Positions 8,336-16,662 of a stretch of DNA of 64,000 bases are shown one piece after another. Position 1 is the first letter of the stretch. Each line of letters opens with the position of its first letter. This stretch comes from Pseudomonadota bacterium (lineage in GTDB: Bacteria > Pseudomonadota > Gammaproteobacteria > Burkholderiales > Rhodocyclaceae): positions 62,001 to 126,000 of the forward strand of contig JAFEFC010000024.1 in NCBI GenBank assembly GCA_018240785.1. Reading direction: 5' to 3'. The position numbers were made by a program, and so were the translations under genes. The notes below the pieces were generated by a model that saw only the letters and a list, made by a program, of their open reading frames with translations, made no database searches and was not told the DNA's origin.

Positions 8336-9172
8336 ATGGAAGCCTCGCCTGGGCCGGCAGCCTATGCCGGGCGCCCGCTGTTCGAGCCGATCTCGCATCT
8401 GCTGACGGCCTGCGCCGGCCCGGGGCTGCCGGACGCCGAGCGGCTCACCGCATTGCTGCGCAGCGTCGCGCCCGACGCGGCGAGCGACGCTGCGCAGCCG
8501 ATCCGCTTCGTCGCGCCCGAGGGCGAGGTCGAAGGCTATGAGGCGCACATCCACGCCACCGGCGAAGTGCCGACCCGGCCGGGCGACTGGCACGACTTCT
8601 TCAACGCGCTCGCCTGGTGCGTGTGGCCGCGCACCAAGGCGACGTGCAACACGCTGCACATCGAGGAATTGCGCGCACGCGACGCGGCCGGCCTGCCGGG
8701 GCGCGGGCGTCGGCGCGATGCGCTGACGCAGTTCGACGAGTGCGGCGTGGTGGTCGTGTCCGCCGACGCCGACATCCCCGCGCTGCTCGCGGCGCACGAG
8801 TGGGAAGAAGTGTTCTGGCGCCGACGCGAGGCTTTGCGGCACAGCACCCGCTTCCTCGTCTTCGGCCATGCCACCTGGGATCAACTGCGCGCGCCCTTCT
8901 TCGGCCTGTGCGCGAAGGTGCTTTATCGGGTGGTCGAACCGGGCTGGCTCGCGCTCGACGCGGTCGAGCGCCAGGCGGAGACCGATCGCTGGCTCGCCGG
9001 GCACCTGCGCGCGCCGGCAGGCATTACCGCGCCGCGCGACCTGTCGCCGCTGCCGCTGCTCGGCATCCCGGGCGTGACGCCGGACAGCGAACGCGCCGAT
9101 TACTACCGCGACACGCGGCAGTTTCGCGCGCGCCGCGCCGCCGGTGCAGCGCAGGCGTCGTCCATCGACTAG
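8336..9172 (+). CDS. DUF3025 family protein
   Basis: 278-residue soluble protein with the features I associate with DUF3025: an early PIRFVAPEG stretch, TGEVPTRPGDWHDFFNALAW (about 75-95), WPRTKATCN, RRRDALTQFDECGVVV, FLVFGHA, and a late RDLSPLPLLGIPG. Function is unknown. Two starts are possible: ATG at 8336 (used here) or a GTG at 8324 that overlaps the previous stop codon. No signal peptide is seen. It may be carried in the operon by position rather than by a copper role. Confidence 0.78.
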   Translation: MEASPGPAAYAGRPLFEPISHLLTACAGPGLPDAERLTALLRSVAPDAASDAAQPIRFVAPEGEVEGYEAHIHATGEVPTRPGDWHDFFNALAWCVWPRTKATCNTLHIEELRARDAAGLPGRGRRRDALTQFDECGVVVVSADADIPALLAAHEWEEVFWRRREALRHSTRFLVFGHATWDQLRAPFFGLCAKVLYRVVEPGWLALDAVERQAETDRWLAGHLRAPAGITAPRDLSPLPLLGIPGVTPDSERADYYRDTRQFRARRAAGAAQASSID

Positions 9173-9261
9173 TCTGAAAGCCGGGCTTCGGCCCGCGGCA
9201 GTCGGCGGCGAGGGTGAGGGCGGGGGCGCAGGGGCGCCCGACTGAACAGAAGGAGGCGGAG

Positions 9262-9999
9262 ATGCACATCGGGGCGATTGTGGGAGCCACGCTTGCCTGC
9301 CTGTGCGGAGCGACGCTGGCGGCGAGCGGCGAATGGCTGTCGCTGGGCAGCAAGCATTGGTCGCCGAGCGTGTTCTCCAAGTCGGGCATCGGCACGTCGA
9401 ACGCGCGCGCCGAAGCGCGCGTGACGCGAGAGGAGATCCAGGGCTGGTGCGAGAACTGGTCGCCGGGCGACCGCGGCTGCGTGCAGCGCGAGCTGGACTC
9501 GCCGGAAGCGAAGGCCACCTATCGTGCGTCGGCCGACTGCACCCGCGGCCGCATTACCGCCGTAGACGGCCAGACCTACACGCTGGCCGGGCGCTGGGAC
9601 AACAGCGACATCGGCGGTGGCCGCACGCGCTGGCGCGACGGCAGCGGCCGCATCGTCGGCCGTGACAACGCCAGCGGCGGGCTCGGCATCGCCCAGCAGT
9701 GGGAGGTGCTGTGCCCTGAAGGGCGCGGCACGGCGCGCAGCGCGGCCATGGGGCAGGCGCCCATGGTGCAGGCACCGGCGCAGCGCGCACCGCAGCCGGC
9801 GGTGGCGATGGCGCGCAACTTTTCGGTGGGCGAAGTCGTGTATGCGCGCTCCGGCCCGGCCTGGGTGCGCGGCCGGGTGACCCACGTCAGCCAGCTCGCT
9901 GGCCCGCGCGGGCCCGAGATCGCCTACGGCGTGACACTGGACAGCGGCGCGCGCGGCGTGCTGCCTCCGCACATGCTGCGCAAGGCGCCGCGCCAGTGA
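9262..9999 (+). CDS. Secreted protein of unknown function
   Basis: 245 residues starting at MHIGAIVG with AAGGAGG seven bases upstream. A signal peptide ends near residue 20 (GATLAAS). The mature N-terminal half has spaced cysteines (WCENW, GCVQRE, DCTRG, VLCPEG), enough for two disulfides, and the C-terminal ~55 residues (SVGEVVYARSGPAWVRGRV...) look like a small beta-barrel domain. The two parts are joined by an Ala/Pro/Gln linker. I do not recognise the family. It follows the DUF3025 gene by about 90 bases. Confidence 0.65.
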   Translation: MHIGAIVGATLACLCGATLAASGEWLSLGSKHWSPSVFSKSGIGTSNARAEARVTREEIQGWCENWSPGDRGCVQRELDSPEAKATYRASADCTRGRITAVDGQTYTLAGRWDNSDIGGGRTRWRDGSGRIVGRDNASGGLGIAQQWEVLCPEGRGTARSAAMGQAPMVQAPAQRAPQPAVAMARNFSVGEVVYARSGPAWVRGRVTHVSQLAGPRGPEIAYGVTLDSGARGVLPPHMLRKAPRQ

Positions 10000-10061
10000 G
10001 CCGCTTTCGGGAAGGGGCTTGAGATGGACCGTCGAGAGCGGTGAATGCCTGCTGTGTTGGG

Positions 10062-10092
10062 TAGGAGCGGGCCACTGTAGCCAGCTCCTGCA
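10062..10092. repeat. REP-like hairpin
   Basis: TAGGAGCGGGCC and GGCTACAG/CAGCTCCTGC form an imperfect inverted repeat whose outer arms AGGAGC/GCTCCT pair exactly. The first ten bases (TAGGAGCGGG) equal the core of the repeats at 2530-2596, suggesting the same repeat family. It stands in the gap before the BenE-like gene. Confidence 0.5.
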
Positions 10093-10116
10093 GAGGCGCC
10101 AGCGCAGCATCAGGAT

Positions 10117-10135
10117 TGTTTTGACGATCAAAACA
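10117..10135. promoter_or_regulatory. Palindromic candidate operator before the BenE-azlCD operon
   Basis: TGTTTTGA-CGA-TCAAAACA is a perfect 8+8 palindrome with a three-base centre, 58 bases before the first possible start codon. Such odd-centred sites are usual for GntR- or MarR-type regulators. A -10-like GATAAT lies downstream at 10179-10184. The regulator is not identifiable here. Confidence 0.5.
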
Positions 10136-10192
10136 GTGATGCGTCGATCCAGTTGTTTATCCCCCGCGGACAAATAACGATAATTTGCGGCA

Positions 10193-11464
10193 ATGCATCA
10201 TGCGCCAGGAACCGAGACCCATACCATGCTTGCCCAACTCGAACGCCCCAGCCTGCAGGCGCCACGCCTGCGCCAGATCTTTTCCGACTACGGCCTGACC
10301 TATTTCGCCAACGGCCTGATTGCCTTCATCTTCTCTGCCACCGGCCCGCTCGCCATCATCCTGTCGGTGGGCACGCGCGGCGGCCTGTCGCAGGCCGAAC
10401 TGGCCTCCTGGGTGTTCGGCGTGTTCTTTGTCAATGGCCTCGTCACCATCGCCATGAGCTGGCGCTACAAGTCGCCGCTCGGCTTCGCGTGGACCATTCC
10501 CGGCACCGTGCTGGTGGGGCCGGCGCTGCAGCACCTGAGCTTCGCCGAGGTGATCGGCGCGTTCTACGCCACCAGCCTGCTGGTGCTGGTGATGGGCGCC
10601 AGCGGCTGGGTGAAGCGGCTGATGTCCGCGCTGCCGATGCCGATCGTCATGGGCATGGTCGCCGGCGTGTTCCTGCGCTTTGGCCTCGACCTCGTGCGTG
10701 CGATGCACAGCAACCTGGCGATCGCCGCGCCCATGGTGATCGCCTTCCTCGCGCTGTCGGCGAGCCCGGCGCTGGGCAAGCGCATGCCGCCGCTGATCGG
10801 CTCGCTGCTGGTCGGCGCACTGGCGATCGGACTGCTCGGCCAGCTCGACACCGGCGCGCTGGGCAGTTTCGCCTTCGCCCAGCCGGTGGTGCAGGCGCCG
10901 GTGTGGTCGGTGGGGGCGCTCGTCGAACTCGTGGTGCCGCTCGCCATCACCGTGCTGGTGGTGCAGAACGGCCAGGGTGTCGCCGTGCTGAAGGGCGCGA
11001 AGCACGAGCCGCCGGTCAATGCGATCGCGGTGGCCTGCGGCATCGGTGCCTTCTTCAGTGCCGCCGTTGGCGCGGTCAGCACCTGCCTGACCGGCCCCAG
11101 CAACGCGCTGCTGACCTCGTCGGGCAAGCTCGAGCGCCAGTACACCGCGGCGCTCACCTTCGGCGCCTTCGGCGTGCTGTTCGGCCTGATGGCACCGACC
11201 TTCACCGGCCTGATGCTCGCCACGCCCAAGGAATTCATCATGGTGCTCGGTGGCCTGGCCATGCTGCGCGTGCTGCAGGGCTCGTTCATCGGCTCGTTCG
11301 GCAGCGGCAAATTCACGCTGGGCGCGCTGGTGAGCCTGCTCGTCACCGTCACCGACATCGGCATCTTCAACATCGGCGCCGCGTTCTGGGGCCTCGTGGC
11401 CGGCTTCATCGTGTCATGGCTGATGGAGAAGGCCGACTTCGTTGCGCTGGCGAACAAGGACTGA
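10193..11464 (+). CDS. BenE-family transporter
   Basis: Inner-membrane transporter of the benzoate/H+ symporter (BenE) family, 423 residues with about 12 hydrophobic segments, an early TGPLAIILSVGTRGGLS and the family-like SWRYKSPLGFAWTIPGT (about 82-100). A second in-frame ATG at 10226 (MLAQLERPS) may be the true start, because a -10-like GATAAT at 10179-10184 would place transcription initiation close to 10191. Azl genes follow after 11 bases, so transport of an amino acid or organic acid rather than benzoate is possible. No aromatic-degradation genes are nearby to support a benzoate role. Confidence 0.83.
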   Translation: MHHAPGTETHTMLAQLERPSLQAPRLRQIFSDYGLTYFANGLIAFIFSATGPLAIILSVGTRGGLSQAELASWVFGVFFVNGLVTIAMSWRYKSPLGFAWTIPGTVLVGPALQHLSFAEVIGAFYATSLLVLVMGASGWVKRLMSALPMPIVMGMVAGVFLRFGLDLVRAMHSNLAIAAPMVIAFLALSASPALGKRMPPLIGSLLVGALAIGLLGQLDTGALGSFAFAQPVVQAPVWSVGALVELVVPLAITVLVVQNGQGVAVLKGAKHEPPVNAIAVACGIGAFFSAAVGAVSTCLTGPSNALLTSSGKLERQYTAALTFGAFGVLFGLMAPTFTGLMLATPKEFIMVLGGLAMLRVLQGSFIGSFGSGKFTLGALVSLLVTVTDIGIFNIGAAFWGLVAGFIVSWLMEKADFVALANKD

Positions 11465-11475
11465 ACTTTCTGTCG

Positions 11476-12180
11476 ATGGAATCCGCTTTCCGCCGCGGTG
11501 CCCGCGAGGGCATGCGCGCCTTCCTGCCGATCTCGGTCGGCCTCGTTCCGTGGGCGATCGTGACCGGCATCGCGATGCGCTCGATCGGGCTGTCCGAAGT
11601 CGAGGCCATGGGCATGAGCCTGCTGGTGTTCGCCGCCACCGCGCAACTCGGCACGCTGCCGCTGATCGCCTCCGGCGCGCCGCTGTGGCTGATCTTCCTC
11701 ACCGGGCTGGTGCTGAACCTGCGCTTCGTGATCTTCAGCGCGGCGGTCGCGCCGGCCTTCCACGGCCATTCGCTGGCGCGCCGGCTGGCGAGCAGCTACC
11801 TCCTGGTCGACGGCGTGTTCGTGGCGGTGTCGGAAAAGCTGCACACATCCGACGATCCGCAATGGCGCTGGGGCTGCTACCTGGTGCCGTCGCTGTACGG
11901 CTGGACGCTGTGGCAGGTGTGCTCGCTGGTGGGCGTGCTCGGCGCCGGCGTGGTGCCGCGCGACTGGTCGCTGGAGTTCATGGCCACCATCGCGCTGATG
12001 ATCATGCTGGTGCCGATGGTGAGGACGCGGCCGATGCTGCTCGCTGCCGTGGTGGGCGGGCTGGGCACCGTGTTGCTGCGCGGCCTGCCGCTGCGGCTGG
12101 GGCTGTTCGTGGCGATCGCGCTCGGCATCGCGGCGGGCTTTGCCGCCGAGCACTGGCAGGAACGGAGGGCGGCGCGATGA
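11476..12180 (+). CDS. azlC: AzlC-family branched-chain amino acid exporter, large subunit
   Basis: 234-residue membrane protein with the AzlC pattern: RRGAREGMRAFLPISVGLVPWAIVTG at the N-terminus, then MSLLVFAATAQLGTLPLI and LNLRFVIFSAAVAP (about 80-95). AzlC with AzlD (as BrnF/BrnE) exports branched-chain amino acids and methionine. The gene starts 11 bases after the BenE-like gene, and its stop overlaps the azlD start (ATGA), so the three form one operon. Confidence 0.88.
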   Translation: MESAFRRGAREGMRAFLPISVGLVPWAIVTGIAMRSIGLSEVEAMGMSLLVFAATAQLGTLPLIASGAPLWLIFLTGLVLNLRFVIFSAAVAPAFHGHSLARRLASSYLLVDGVFVAVSEKLHTSDDPQWRWGCYLVPSLYGWTLWQVCSLVGVLGAGVVPRDWSLEFMATIALMIMLVPMVRTRPMLLAAVVGGLGTVLLRGLPLRLGLFVAIALGIAAGFAAEHWQERRAAR

Positions 12181-12503
12181 TCGAGGGCGTATGGCTGTGG
12201 ATCACCTTCGCCGCGCTGGCGCTGACGACGGTGATCACCCGCGGCAGCTTCATCCTGATCGGCGAGAAGGGCCGCCTGCCGCCGACGGTGCAGCGTGCGC
12301 TGCGCTACGCGCCGGCTTCGGCGCTGGCGGCGCTGATCGTGCCCGACCTGCTGCTGGACCACGGGCATTTCCACGCCTTCAACCCGAAGCTGGTGGCGGG
12401 GGCGGTGATCGTCGCCATCGCGCTGCGCACGCGCAACCCCTGGCTGCCCTTCATCCTCGGCATGGGCGTGCTGATCGCCCTGCGCAAAGGGCTGGGTTGG
12501 TGA
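12177..12503 (+). CDS. azlD: AzlD-family branched-chain amino acid exporter, small subunit
   Basis: 108-residue protein with four hydrophobic helices and the AzlD marker TVITRGSFILIGEKGRLP followed by ALRYAPASALAALIVPDLL. It pairs with AzlC. The ATG lies inside the azlC stop (ATGA). It ends 17 bases from the convergent P-type ATPase gene. Confidence 0.88.
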   Translation: MIEGVWLWITFAALALTTVITRGSFILIGEKGRLPPTVQRALRYAPASALAALIVPDLLLDHGHFHAFNPKLVAGAVIVAIALRTRNPWLPFILGMGVLIALRKGLGW

Positions 12504-12519
12504 CGCGCGTGCTCGGGCC

Positions 12520-15258
12520 TCAGCCGTAGGCCAGGCGCGCGGCAAGCCCGCTGCGGCGGATGACCAGCTTCTCGAATTCGGCAAGCGCGAACACCATCAG
12601 GCCGGCGGCGAGGACTTTCGCCCATTCGATGCCCGTCAGGCCGCTGGAGCCGAAGATGTCCTGCATCACCGGCAAGTGGGTGAAGGCGAGCTGCAACGGA
12701 ACGCAGGCCGCGATCGCCGCGAGCGCGACGCGATTGCCGAACAGCCCGTCGCGCGTCGTCACCGGCGCGAAAATGTAGCGACTGTTGAGCAGATAGAACA
12801 TCTCGGCTGCGACCACCGCATTGACCGCCATCGTGCGCGCCGTGTCGATGTCGTTGCCGAGCTGCAGCTCCCACAGGAAGAGGCCGAGCGCCCCGGTCAT
12901 CATCAGCACCGAGACCAGCGCCACCCGCCACACGAAGAAGCCCGACAGCAGCGGCGCGCCGGGCGGCCGCGGGCGGCGTCCCATGATGCCGTCCTCGGCG
13001 GGCTCGAAGGCCAGCGCCAAGCCGAGCGTGCTGGAGGTGACCATGTTGATCCACAGCACCTGCGCAGGGGTGAGCGGCAAGGTGAGCTCGAACAGGATCG
13101 CCGCGATCACCACCAGCGCCTCGCCGCCGTTGGTGGGCAGCATGAACAGGATGAACTTCTTCAGGTTGTCGTAGACGGCGCGGCCTTCGCGCACCGCGGT
13201 GGCGATGGTGGCGAAGTTGTCGTCGGCCAGCACCATGTCGGCCGCTTCCTTGGCCGCCTCGGTCCCCTTCATGCCCATCGCCACGCCGACGTCGGCACGC
13301 TTGAGGGCCGGCGCGTCGTTGACGCCGTCGCCCGTCATCGCCACCACCTGGCCGTCGTCCTGCAGCGCGCGCACCAGGCGCAGCTTGTGCTCCGGGCTGG
13401 CGCGGGCGAACACGTCCACCTCCATCGCCACCCGGCGCAGCTCGGCATCGTCCATCAGCGCCACTTCGGCGCCGGTGATGGCCGGTTTGCCGACACCGAT
13501 GGCGAGCTGGGCGCCGATCGCGCGCGCCGTCTCGGCGTGGTCGCCGGTGATCATCTTGACCCGGATGCCGGCGCGGTGGCACTCGCCGACCGCGTCGATG
13601 GCCTCGGCGCGGGGCGGATCGATGATGCCGACTAGCGCGATCAGGGTGTAGCCGGACTGCACGTCGCCGAGGTCGAGGCGATCGCCGGCGGGACCGGCCT
13701 CGCGACAGGCGATGGCGAGCAGGCGCAGCCCCTGCGCCGCGGTGTCGGTGGCCATGCGGCGCCAGTAGTCGGCATCGAGCGGGCGTTCTCCATCGTGGCC
13801 GAGCTGCTGCGTGCACAGCTCGAGGATGCGCTCGGGCGCGCCTTTGACGTAGATCCACGAGCGGCCGTCGCCGTCGCGGTGCCGGGTGGCCATGAAGCGG
13901 TGCTCGGATTCGAACGGGATCGAATCGACGCGCGGCAGCCGTTTGCCGGCCGCGTGCTGGTGCATGCCGGCCTTGGCGCCAAGGACCAGCAGCGCGCCTT
14001 CGGTCGGGTCGCCTTCCACCCGCCACAGGCCGTCCTCCTCGCGCAGGCGGGCGTCATTGCACAGCACGCCGCCGAGGATGGCCTGCGCCAGCGCGGGATA
14101 GCGGTCGACGTCGATCAGGCGGCCATCGATGCTGAAGCCGCCCACCGGTGCATAGCCGATGCCGCCGACGTCGATCGCATGATGGGCGCAGACCACGCGC
14201 TGCACCGTCATCTCGTTGCGCGTGAGGGTGCCGGTCTTGTCCGAGCAGATCACCGTCACCGAGCCCAGGGTTTCCACCGCCGGCAGGTGGCGGACGATGG
14301 CGTGGCGCCGCGCCATGCGCTGCACGCCCAGCGCCAGCGTCACGGTGAGGATGGCGGGCAGGCCTTCGGGAATGGCCGACGCCGCCAGCGCCACGACCAT
14401 CATGAACATCTCGGCCGGCGGATGGCCCCGCCACAGGACGCCGATCAGGAAGGTCAGCGCCGAGGCGCCAAGGATCGCGATTGCCAGCACGCGGCCGAAA
14501 TGGTCGATCTGGCGCAGCAGCGGCGTGGCCTGGTGGCCCACGCCGGTGAGCATGTCGTTGATGCGGCCCAGTTCGGTGGCGTCGCCGGTGGCGACGACGT
14601 AACCGCTGGCCTGGCCGTACACGACCACCGTGCCGGAATAGGCCATGCCCGTGCGATCGCCAAGCGGCGCATCGGGCTGGACCGGTGCGAGTCCTTTCTC
14701 CGCCGGCAGCGACTCGCCGGTGAGCGCGGCCTCTTCGATGCGCAGGTCCTTCACCGCGAACAGCCGCAGGTCGGCCGGCACGCGGTCGCCGGAGGCGAGC
14801 ACGACGACATCGCCCGGCACCAGTTCGGCAGCGTCGATCTCGCGCCGGCTGCCATCGCGGATCACTTTGGCATGCGGCGACAACATGGCGCGAATCGCGT
14901 CCAGCGCCGCTTCCGCCCGGCCTTCCTGGATGAAGCCGATGATCGCATTGACGACCACTGCGGCGACCAGCACGCCGGTGTCCACCCAGTGGCCGAGCAG
15001 GGCGGTGATCGCCGCCGCGCCCAGCATCACGTACAGCAGCACGTTGTGGAACTGCAGCAGCAGGCGCAGCAGCGCGCCGCGCCTGCGCGGTCGTGCCAGC
15101 CGGTTGGGGCCATGGCGCAGCAGGCGCTGCCGCGCCTCGTCCGCAGTCAGACCGTGGTCGCCGGTTTGCAGCGCGTGCTGCACCTCTTCGCTGGGGAGCG
15201 CATGCCAGCGCGTGTCCGATGACGGCGGCACGCTGGCGGCGGAGAGGGGGGCGTGCAT
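12520..15258 (-). CDS. PII-type cation-transporting P-type ATPase
   Basis: Inner-membrane ATP-driven cation pump, 912 residues. It has a cation_ATPase_N domain (15-80), TGES actuator motif (180-183), PEGLP in membrane helix 4 (297-301), phosphorylation site D340 in SDKTGTLT, hinge motif MTGDGVNDAP, and a C-terminal six-helix domain. PEGLP and the lack of N-terminal CxxC heavy-metal domains put it with Ca2+/Na+-type (PII) pumps rather than the copper (P1B) pumps one might expect nearby. The ATG at 15258 gives the normal N-terminus; the open frame further upstream runs through the promoter region. It diverges from a universal stress protein gene, a pairing usual for stress- or low-oxygen-induced loci. 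Confidence 0.9.
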   Translation of the reverse strand: MHAPLSAASVPPSSDTRWHALPSEEVQHALQTGDHGLTADEARQRLLRHGPNRLARPRRRGALLRLLLQFHNVLLYVMLGAAAITALLGHWVDTGVLVAAVVVNAIIGFIQEGRAEAALDAIRAMLSPHAKVIRDGSRREIDAAELVPGDVVVLASGDRVPADLRLFAVKDLRIEEAALTGESLPAEKGLAPVQPDAPLGDRTGMAYSGTVVVYGQASGYVVATGDATELGRINDMLTGVGHQATPLLRQIDHFGRVLAIAILGASALTFLIGVLWRGHPPAEMFMMVVALAASAIPEGLPAILTVTLALGVQRMARRHAIVRHLPAVETLGSVTVICSDKTGTLTRNEMTVQRVVCAHHAIDVGGIGYAPVGGFSIDGRLIDVDRYPALAQAILGGVLCNDARLREEDGLWRVEGDPTEGALLVLGAKAGMHQHAAGKRLPRVDSIPFESEHRFMATRHRDGDGRSWIYVKGAPERILELCTQQLGHDGERPLDADYWRRMATDTAAQGLRLLAIACREAGPAGDRLDLGDVQSGYTLIALVGIIDPPRAEAIDAVGECHRAGIRVKMITGDHAETARAIGAQLAIGVGKPAITGAEVALMDDAELRRVAMEVDVFARASPEHKLRLVRALQDDGQVVAMTGDGVNDAPALKRADVGVAMGMKGTEAAKEAADMVLADDNFATIATAVREGRAVYDNLKKFILFMLPTNGGEALVVIAAILFELTLPLTPAQVLWINMVTSSTLGLALAFEPAEDGIMGRRPRPPGAPLLSGFFVWRVALVSVLMMTGALGLFLWELQLGNDIDTARTMAVNAVVAAEMFYLLNSRYIFAPVTTRDGLFGNRVALAAIAACVPLQLAFTHLPVMQDIFGSSGLTGIEWAKVLAAGLMVFALAEFEKLVIRRSGLAARLAYG

Positions 15259-15285
15259 GGCGGTGGGGCTCCAGATCGTGATAGC

Positions 15286-15317
15286 TTGAAGCCAATATAT
15301 TGGAACAATTATATAAT
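15286..15317. promoter_or_regulatory. AT-rich divergent promoter with two nested palindromes
   Basis: In otherwise GC-rich DNA this stretch holds CCAATATATTGG (15292-15303) and ATTATATAAT (15308-15317), both perfect palindromes. On the + strand TTGAAG (15286-15291) and TTATAT (15309-15314) are spaced 17 bases, a possible promoter for the universal stress gene. The ATPase gene begins 28 bases away on the other side. Confidence 0.45.
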
Positions 15318-15493
15318 CAGGGCAAATGACCCGGCCGCGACCGCCATGCGGCGCTGGATGGAACGGCGCGAGGGAAGGCAGCGCGGAGAGGGAAGCGCCG
15401 CGCGGAAGGAATCCAGCGCGGAAAGCGCGGGCGGAACGCTCGCTCGTTTTGCCGCCTTTATGCGATGAAGAGGGCGGACCAAGGAGAACGGTG

Positions 15494-16378
15494 ATGACTG
15501 CAATCAATCGCGTGCTGGCGACGACCGACCTGTCGGCGCCGGCGCGGCACGCCGCCGAGCGGGCCGCACGGCTCGCCGCCGAGATCGGCGCGCAGCTTGA
15601 CCTGATCCACGTGATCGGCCGCACGCCGCTCGACAAGCTGCGTCAATTGGTGACGCCGCAGTCCGCCGAGGTGGAGCAGCGTGTGGTGGAGCTGGCGACG
15701 ACGGAGGTGGAGGAACTGGCCGAAACCCTGCGCCTGCACCATGGGCTGTCTGCGGGCGTGAAAGTGGTGTCCGGGCCGCTGCTGGGCGAGATCGCCGCGC
15801 AGGCCGAGGCGCATGATGCCGGCCTCATCGTGCTCGGCGCGCGCGGCGCGAGCTTCATGCGCCACGCCCTGCTGGGCTCGACCGCCGAGCGCCTGGTGAG
15901 CAGGGCGTCGCGGCCGATGCTGGTGGTGAAGCAGCCAGCGCATGAAAGCTATCGCTCGCTGCTGGTGCCGGTCGATTTTTCGGTGTCGTCCTTGCGCGCC
16001 CTGGCGCTGGCGCGATCGGTCGCCCCGCGCGCGCGGCTCGTCCTGCTGCACGCCTTCGAGGTGCCGTTCGAAGGCAGGCTGCAGTTCGCCGGCGTCGACG
16101 AGAGCACGATCCACCACTACCGCATCGCCGCGCGCCAGGAGGCGGTGCGGCAGATGCATGCGCTACGCGAAGCCGCCGGGCTGCCGCTGCACGAGGTGCA
16201 GTTCAAGGTGCTTCATGGTGACGCCATGCAGCACATCCTCGAGCAGGAACAGGAAGAGGATTGCGACCTCATCGTCATGGGCAAGCACGGCGAGAGCCTG
16301 CTCGAAGACCTGATGCTGGGCAGCGTCACGCGCCATGTGCTGTCGCAGTCGCAGGCCGACGTGCTCGTTTCGGTGTGA
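15494..16378 (+). CDS. Tandem-domain universal stress protein
   Basis: 294-residue cytoplasmic protein with two UspA domains (about 4-145 and 155-294). Each starts with a beta strand and loop (INRVLATTDLSAPARHAA; YRSLLVPVDFSVSSLRAL) and ends with a nucleotide-binding pattern (LIVLGARGASFMRHALLGSTAERLV; LIVMGKHGESLLEDLMLGSVTRHVL). The latter fits the G-2x-G-9x-G(S/T) ATP motif. AAGGAG seven bases before the ATG decides the start. It diverges from the P-type ATPase and converges on feoA. Likely stress- or anoxia-induced, by family and context only. Confidence 0.9.
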   Translation: MTAINRVLATTDLSAPARHAAERAARLAAEIGAQLDLIHVIGRTPLDKLRQLVTPQSAEVEQRVVELATTEVEELAETLRLHHGLSAGVKVVSGPLLGEIAAQAEAHDAGLIVLGARGASFMRHALLGSTAERLVSRASRPMLVVKQPAHESYRSLLVPVDFSVSSLRALALARSVAPRARLVLLHAFEVPFEGRLQFAGVDESTIHHYRIAARQEAVRQMHALREAAGLPLHEVQFKVLHGDAMQHILEQEQEEDCDLIVMGKHGESLLEDLMLGSVTRHVLSQSQADVLVSV

Positions 16379-16393
16379 CGCCAGCGCGCCGCG

Positions 16394-16651
16394 TCAGCCT
16401 GCCTCCACCCAGATGTTGCGCGCGACCACGTGCTCCAGCGCGATCTCGACGTGGTCGCACAGGATCACCGTCATCGGCTGCTGCTGCAGCACGCGCACCG
16501 GGTGGGTGGTCGACAGGCCGTAGGCGTGCAGTTGCTCGCGCTGCAGCGGGTCGATGTCGTCGCCGAATTCGGCGATGTGCACCAGGCGGCCGACCGGCGT
16601 GCCGGTGAGGCGGATGCGCTCGTGCGCGGGGCGGGCTGGGGTGGGCGTCAT
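16394..16651 (-). CDS. feoA: FeoA-domain ferrous iron transport protein
   Basis: 85-residue SH3-like FeoA protein, an accessory of the FeoB Fe(II) channel. It shows the domain's core (GRLVHIAEFGDDIDPLQREQLHAYGL, then PVRVLQQQPMTVILCDHVEIALEHVVARNIWVE). It lies 11 bases downstream of feoB, the reverse of the usual feoA-feoB order. The ATG at 16651 is the first methionine after the feoB stop. Confidence 0.87.
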   Translation of the reverse strand: MTPTPARPAHERIRLTGTPVGRLVHIAEFGDDIDPLQREQLHAYGLSTTHPVRVLQQQPMTVILCDHVEIALEHVVARNIWVEAG

Positions 16652-16662
16652 GGCCGGCGGCC

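Noticed and set aside
15259-15636. N-terminal extension of the P-type ATPase by 126 codons
   Set aside because: It crosses the AT-rich divergent promoter and the start of the universal stress gene, and the normal family N-terminus begins at 15258.
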